From JBLHOS01 sp047623825 (lineage in GTDB: Bacteria; Pseudomonadota; Alphaproteobacteria; Rhodobacterales; Rhodobacteraceae), in contig JBLHOS010000096.1 of NCBI GenBank assembly GCA_047623825.1, positions 1 through 10,218 of the forward strand: 10,218 nt of DNA, given 5' to 3'. The notes below the pieces were generated by a model. It saw only the letters and a program-made list of their open reading frames with translations. It was not told where the DNA came from and searched no databases. Positions 6,143-10,218 of the stretch are shown piece by piece. The position numbers and the translations under genes are program-made. Numbering within the stretch: position 1 is the stretch's first letter; every line of letters starts with the position of its first letter.

Positions 6143-6171
6143 TAAATGCCAATGGGCGCGGCGGACGTCAA
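6143..6171 (-). promoter_or_regulatory. Probable thrS promoter
   Basis: On the minus strand, TTGACG (6171-6166) and CATTTA (6148-6143) are separated by 17 bases, a good match to a housekeeping sigma factor promoter. It would give a leader of roughly 55-60 bases before the thrS ATG, with no obvious attenuator. It makes thrS independent of the upstream gene. Confidence 0.55.
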
Positions 6172-6209
6172 GGGCATCGGCGGTGTTGGATCGTTTTTAG
6201 CGGTGGCTG

Positions 6210-8366
6210 TCAGTCCCATTCATCCAGCGCGCCGCCATCGCGCAAGATCTGGATCAACGGCTCAAGGTCCTTTTCGTGGCGCCTCCATGCGCCGACGGAT
6301 GAGGAATAAATTGGCTGGCGCACCTGAACGGAGCTGAGTGTTTTGACCGAGCGTTTGTTGTCGTAGAAAGATAGGCACACGTCTTCCCAATCCATCTGAC
6401 AATGGTCCACCAGCTTGCGGGCTTCAGCCTCGGGATTACCGACCAGATCTTCGTAGCGAATTTCATAAAAACTGCCCGGGCATTCGTTGCGCCAGAATTT
6501 AAGGATGTTGAGGAAATGAAGATAATTTTCAGCCAAAACCTTCAGGTCGGTTGTGTAGCGATGGGATCCTTCTCTGAAATAGTTCTTGTACATCGAGAGG
6601 CAGTTATCGCGAGGGTCCCGGCGAACGACGATAATTGATCCGTCGGGAAGTGCTTGTTTTAGCAAGCCTATATGTTCAAAAGTCCCGATTGATTTATCAG
6701 TGACGATCTTGGCGTTCGGAAAAAGTGAGTGGTAGAGCTCGGTCAATTCCGTGCCTAATTCATTTAATCGGTCGCCGGTTATCGGGTCTGACAGAGCATC
6801 TAGTTTTTCAAGCTCCGGCTTCAACACCCTGTTAGTATACTCCAGTTCGCCGCCGGCTGTTACATTACTGTGGCTTGAGATGATCTGCTCAACCAAAGTT
6901 GTGCCCGAACGCGGCATTCCGCAGATGAAGATTGTACGCGGTGGCGCGGCGGTCGCAGTTGTTGTTGGGGGAACAATCCCTTTTTGGAATGTGGTCCTGG
7001 CAAAGTCACCCCACATTGACGAGGCGCCCATTGGATATTCTTTCCAAAGGTGTTCGTTGGCGACACGCAAATAGCCAAACATTCGGTCGTACTGCTTGGT
7101 GTCTTCCATCGCCTTAGCCAAGGCATAGGCGAGGGTAACCCGCGTCCCCGGGTACTCGGTTCTGGCATCGAACGACTGCTCCATTTTTGGCAGAAGCTCA
7201 TCATCAATCGTCATCTTTTTCAAAAAGACGTATTGATAGGCGAGGCTGCCATCAAGCACTGGCTTCGACAAAAACCTTTGCAAAGATTGGAGAACCTGAT
7301 CAAATTCTCCCATGTTTTTTAACAATATGGCCATCGATATAGCGAGTGAGCCGGAATTGGGATTCAATTTCTCCGCGATCTTATAGGCTGCCAACGCCTC
7401 GTCTGATCGCTGCAACTCTGCGAGAGCTTCACCTTTCAATTGGTAATATTGGCCGTTGTCCATTTTGTCCGCGATCAACTTATCTATGATGACCAACGCT
7501 TTTTCCGAGTGGCCGTTTTTGGTCAGGGCGCGGGCGAGAAGCGGTGGTATCGATTTGTCTTGCGGCAATGCTTCCATTGCAAAAGTCAAATGCTCTTCGG
7601 CGTAGTCGTATTGTGTCAGTCCAAGGTAAAGGCTGCCCAAGACTTTGCGAACTTGCGGCGATGTCGGGGCCAGCAAGTAGGCCCGGTCCAAGTGGATTTT
7701 AGCGTTATCGGTATCCGCCATTACCAAATGGAGCTGGCCAAGCTGAGTGTGTCCTTCGACATAGTTCGGGTTGGCCTGAATGGACCGCTGCAAATCAGCA
7801 ATCGCGAGTTTACGTTGACCTGTTGCGACGCGGATGGCGCCGAGCAAGGCGTGACCAGGGGCGAGACCTGGACGTTGGGCGACAATCTCTTTAGCGGCCT
7901 TTTCAGCATCGGCAAAGCGTCCGCGGGAATAGAGGCCTTCGGCGACCGAAAAAGCCCGTTGAGTGGCTGCATCGACCTTGATGACGCTGCCTGAATTGCC
8001 GCCACTGACCTTGGTTACCAGTGCTTGTAGGATGCGCTTATTCAGTCCTGCTGACCTGGCCTCATCCATCAGGTCACGGGCGGCCACCGGATCGTGCTTT
8101 GTAATCAAAATGTCCATTGCTGCGAACCAAAAGTGAGGTTCCTCAACGCGAAGTTGTCGCGCGACTTTGAAACGACTAAGCGCCTGATCATATTCACCAA
8201 AACGCTGCTCAACGATACCCAATTGATAGTGAAATTCGGGCCAGCTTGGGTCCAGATCTACCAGCCGCGCAAAAAGGGTCTTTGCCAAATCGTAATTGCC
8301 GCCTTGATTGGCGATCAATCCGCGTTTGAACATGCCAAAGAGGGGCTCAGGCGGGGTTGCGGGCAT
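6210..8366 (-). CDS. TPR-repeat protein with C-terminal sulfotransferase domain
   Basis: A 718-residue fusion. Residues 1 to about 360 consist of tetratricopeptide repeats, recognisable by repeated patterns such as 'GLYSRGRFADAEKAAKEIVAQRP', 'GHTQLGQLHLVMADTDNAK' and 'LKGEALAELQRSDEALAAY'. The C-terminal part (about 475-718) is a Sulfotransfer_3-type domain. Its 5'-phosphosulfate-binding loop is FICGMPRSGTTLVEQ (Gly483-Thr490), followed by a candidate catalytic His498. The 3'-phosphate site is VVRRDPRDNCLSMY (Arg583, Ser591), and the conserved end is VRQPIYSSSVGAWRR. It is predicted to transfer sulfate from PAPS to an unknown acceptor, and the repeats probably bind that acceptor or a partner. 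No signal peptide is seen. An AAGGTG just upstream supports the ATG. This architecture is common in alphaproteobacteria, usually without known substrate. Confidence 0.93.
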   Translation of the reverse strand: MPATPPEPLFGMFKRGLIANQGGNYDLAKTLFARLVDLDPSWPEFHYQLGIVEQRFGEYDQALSRFKVARQLRVEEPHFWFAAMDILITKHDPVAARDLMDEARSAGLNKRILQALVTKVSGGNSGSVIKVDAATQRAFSVAEGLYSRGRFADAEKAAKEIVAQRPGLAPGHALLGAIRVATGQRKLAIADLQRSIQANPNYVEGHTQLGQLHLVMADTDNAKIHLDRAYLLAPTSPQVRKVLGSLYLGLTQYDYAEEHLTFAMEALPQDKSIPPLLARALTKNGHSEKALVIIDKLIADKMDNGQYYQLKGEALAELQRSDEALAAYKIAEKLNPNSGSLAISMAILLKNMGEFDQVLQSLQRFLSKPVLDGSLAYQYVFLKKMTIDDELLPKMEQSFDARTEYPGTRVTLAYALAKAMEDTKQYDRMFGYLRVANEHLWKEYPMGASSMWGDFARTTFQKGIVPPTTTATAAPPRTIFICGMPRSGTTLVEQIISSHSNVTAGGELEYTNRVLKPELEKLDALSDPITGDRLNELGTELTELYHSLFPNAKIVTDKSIGTFEHIGLLKQALPDGSIIVVRRDPRDNCLSMYKNYFREGSHRYTTDLKVLAENYLHFLNILKFWRNECPGSFYEIRYEDLVGNPEAEARKLVDHCQMDWEDVCLSFYDNKRSVKTLSSVQVRQPIYSSSVGAWRRHEKDLEPLIQILRDGGALDEWD

Positions 8367-8464
8367 ATGTCACCTTGGCTTGGATTTACAGTCAAACGTG
8401 ACTTAGCATGGGGCGCAGAAAAGTGCCATAATCAGTGTGTGGAGCACTACTGGCGCTACGCCGT

Positions 8465-8494
8465 TTGAATTCTAGATACCCAATTGCATGTAAG
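8465..8494 (+). promoter_or_regulatory. Weak candidate promoter for the hydrolase pair
   Basis: TTGAAT (8465-8470), an 18-base spacer and TGTAAG (8489-8494) lie 38 bp before the hydrolase ATG. The match is modest, but it is the best placed in the 166-bp divergent gap. The promoter for the minus-strand TPR-sulfotransferase must lie in the same gap; I see no clear one. Confidence 0.25.
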
Positions 8495-8532
8495 CTCGCT
8501 AGGGTCCAAAAAACGCAAAGCAAAGTGAATCC

Positions 8533-9279
8533 ATGTCCCCGTCCTACCTAACCACATCACAAAATCGCCGTATCGCGTATCATCAAATTGCGGGGCGCGG
8601 TCCGGGCATCGTTTTCTTAGGTGGGTTCAAATCTGATATGGAGGGGACCAAGGCCCTGTACCTGGAGACTATAGCCAAAGATCAGGGCCGCGCGTTCTTG
8701 CGATTTGACTACTCGGGTCATGGGCAATCCAGCGAAGCGTTTACTGATGGCTGCATCGGCGATTGGGCGCAGGACGCGACTGAGGTGATATTGCGGCTGA
8801 CAAACGGCCCGCAAGTTCTGGTTGGCTCATCCATGGGGGGGTGGATCGCCTTGTTGGTGGCCCGCGCACACCCTGAGAAACTGGCAGGTCTGATCACAAT
8901 CGCGGCGGCCCCTGATTTCACCGAAGACAGCATGTGGGACGGGTTTTCGCCAGCGCAACGGGGCGAATTGGTCAGCGACGGGCAGGTCGCACTGCCATCA
9001 GAATATGGTGAGCCCTATATTATTACTCGCAGATTGATCGAGGATGGCCGCGACCATCTGGTTTTGCGTAGTCCGCTGCACGTGTCGGTGCCGGTGCGGA
9101 TGTTGCAAGGCACCGCAGACCGGGACGTGCCGCAAAGTGTGGCGCTGCAGCTGCTGGATCATCTGAATGGGCCGGATGTTCGCCTGATATTGGTCGCAGG
9201 GGCAGATCATCGTTTTTCAGAGCCACAGACGCTGGAATTGATTGGAATGACAATGGCGGAGGTCTTGGGAGTTGCGTAG
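8533..9279 (+). CDS. Alpha/beta hydrolase, ABHD10-like
   Basis: A 248-residue soluble alpha/beta hydrolase. The nucleophile elbow is VGSSMGGW with Ser100 as the likely nucleophile. The acid is probably Asp196 in GTADRDVP, and the histidine His226 in AGADHRFSEP. The 'FLGGFKSDMEGTKA' oxyanion region and 'FDYSGHGQSS' are typical of the subgroup that includes ABHD10-type thioesterases/esterases, which act on acyl-thioesters or small esters. The substrate here is unknown. The Shine-Dalgarno sequence before the ATG is weak (AAAG at about 13 bases). The stop overlaps the start of a second alpha/beta hydrolase by 8 bases, so the two are probably co-transcribed and co-translated. Confidence 0.92.
   Translation: MSPSYLTTSQNRRIAYHQIAGRGPGIVFLGGFKSDMEGTKALYLETIAKDQGRAFLRFDYSGHGQSSEAFTDGCIGDWAQDATEVILRLTNGPQVLVGSSMGGWIALLVARAHPEKLAGLITIAAAPDFTEDSMWDGFSPAQRGELVSDGQVALPSEYGEPYIITRRLIEDGRDHLVLRSPLHVSVPVRMLQGTADRDVPQSVALQLLDHLNGPDVRLILVAGADHRFSEPQTLELIGMTMAEVLGVA
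9258..9262 (+). promoter_or_regulatory. Ribosome binding site deciding a TTG start
   Basis: GGAGG lies 9 bases before the TTG at 9272, inside the end of the preceding hydrolase gene. In this frame an in-frame TGA at 9248-9250 blocks any earlier start. No ATG occurs before the membrane anchor is passed, so TTG is the best start. Confidence 0.6.
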
Positions 9280-10218
9280 TTTTGGGAAATGGTTAGGGCG
9301 CGGAATTGCGATCTTGATCCTACTTGGTGTTGGGCTTTGGGCTTTTGGACCATACGAGCCGGTGACGCGCAGCGGGCCGTTTACGGCTGATGTTTCAGAC
9401 CCGGACGCCTATTTTTCCCAAGTTGAGGCGGCTTTTGACGATATCACCGACGGCGCCGAAAAGCGGATTGTCTGGTTTGGTGCGGTCGGCGGTGTGACGC
9501 CAATTTCCGTGGTTTATCTGCACGGATTTTCAGCCACGTCTGAGGAAGTGCGTCCCTTGCCTGATCAGGTGGCACAGGCGCTTGGAGCTAATTTGGTCTA
9601 TACGCGGTTGCGTGGGCATGGCCGAACCGGCGCTGCGATGGCAGAGGCGACAGCAGGTGACTGGATTAATGACACGGCCGAGGCGTTGGCTGTTGCGCGC
9701 CAAATTGGCGGCGAGGTGTTGATCCTGTCAACCTCAACCGGTGGGACGCTAGCGGCAATTGCCGCAACCGAGCCTGATTTGGCGGACCGTTTGGCAGGCA
9801 TCGTGTTTATTTCGCCTAATTTTGGTCTGAGCAATCCGTTAGGGGCGCTGTTGACCTGGCCTGCCGCGCGTTATTGGGCGGGGTATGTCGTCGGGCATGA
9901 ACGCAGTTTTCCGACCTCAAATGAACTTCACGCTACCTATTGGACGTCGCAATACCCGACTGTGGCGATCCTGCCGATGGGGGCCTTGGTCCAAAATACT
10001 GTGGCCCGGGACTTTTCCGGCGTTGAAGTGCCAGCACTTTTCTTATTCAACGAGGCTGACCGCGTGGTGTCAGCGACTGTGACGCGCGAGATAGCACAGC
10101 GTTGGGGCGCACCAGCAACCATTGTCCCGCAGACATTGCCAGCAGAGGGCGCCGATCCTTGGGGTCATGTGCTGGCAGGTGACGCGCTAAGCCCGGCCAT
10201 GACCGAACCGATGACCGC
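9272..10218 (+). CDS. Membrane-anchored alpha/beta hydrolase (3' end cut off)
   Basis: At least 315 residues are visible from a TTG start; the gene runs past the window end. The N-terminus (about 8-27, GRGIAILILLGVGLWAFG) is a single hydrophobic helix after a basic start, so the enzyme is probably anchored in the inner membrane with the catalytic domain in the periplasm. The hydrolase fold shows VYLHGFSATSEEV (oxyanion region, about 81-93), RLRGHGRTG, and a nucleophile elbow STSTGGT with likely nucleophile Ser155. Asp263 (NEADRVVS) and His299 (DPWGHVLAGD) complete the triad. The elbow has Ser153 in place of the usual first glycine of GxSxG. The substrate is unknown. It overlaps the upstream hydrolase gene by 8 bases. 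Confidence 0.88.
   Translation, partial: MRSFGKWLGRGIAILILLGVGLWAFGPYEPVTRSGPFTADVSDPDAYFSQVEAAFDDITDGAEKRIVWFGAVGGVTPISVVYLHGFSATSEEVRPLPDQVAQALGANLVYTRLRGHGRTGAAMAEATAGDWINDTAEALAVARQIGGEVLILSTSTGGTLAAIAATEPDLADRLAGIVFISPNFGLSNPLGALLTWPAARYWAGYVVGHERSFPTSNELHATYWTSQYPTVAILPMGALVQNTVARDFSGVEVPALFLFNEADRVVSATVTREIAQRWGAPATIVPQTLPAEGADPWGHVLAGDALSPAMTEPMT

Noticed and set aside
6079..6209. A T-box or other attenuator in front of thrS.
   Set aside because: The leader from the predicted promoter is only about 55-60 bases, with no T-box sequence and no terminator hairpin.
7440..7994. A 184-codon + strand ORF inside the TPR-sulfotransferase gene.
   Set aside because: It is antisense to clear TPR coding sequence, with no ribosome binding site or family resemblance; it is a shadow frame.

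Overview
The window looks like chromosomal DNA of an alphaproteobacterium, most likely a marine Rhodobacteraceae (Roseobacter-group) species. This rests on moderate GC, short intergenic gaps, and protein types typical of that group: a DksA-like C4 zinc-finger protein ending in a CxxC pair, a TPR-Sulfotransfer_3 fusion, and a DUF2282/DUF692/DUF2063/DoxX cluster. The genus is inference. No mobile elements, CRISPR arrays, tRNAs or rRNAs were seen.

Left edge (1-825, + strand): the C-terminal part of a TraR/DksA-type zinc-finger protein, a 244-bp gap with a 17-bp palindrome, and a small thioredoxin-fold ArsC/Spx-family protein with a CxxC motif. The 3' end of that gene overlaps the end of the next operon by 19 bp, tail to tail.

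Bufferin-type operon (3348-807, - strand): transcribed in the order bufA (DUF2282 precursor peptide with signal peptide and four cysteines), bufB (DUF692, multinuclear non-heme iron oxidative enzyme, MNIO), bufC (DUF2063 partner) and a DoxX membrane protein. The last three are nearly contiguous or overlap. By family knowledge, BufB with BufC converts core cysteines of BufA to thiooxazole-type heterocycles, and the exported peptide binds copper. This ribosomally made, post-translationally modified metallophore system is the most notable content of the window. A GC-rich palindrome lies in its promoter region, and a hairpin between bufA and bufB could lower expression of the enzyme genes relative to the peptide gene.

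Intergenic region 3349-3751: the only gene-free stretch over 300 bp. It contains five separate inverted repeats. The last is an intrinsic-terminator-like hairpin on the + strand, so an unannotated small RNA or a complex regulatory region is plausible.

Right of this: a small four-helix membrane protein (3752-4120, +); thrS (6078-4132, -) with its own promoter; a large TPR-sulfotransferase (8366-6210, -); and, divergent from it, two alpha/beta hydrolase genes (8533-9279 and 9272 to beyond the window, +). The hydrolase genes overlap by 8 bp, and the second starts with TTG and is cut by the window end.
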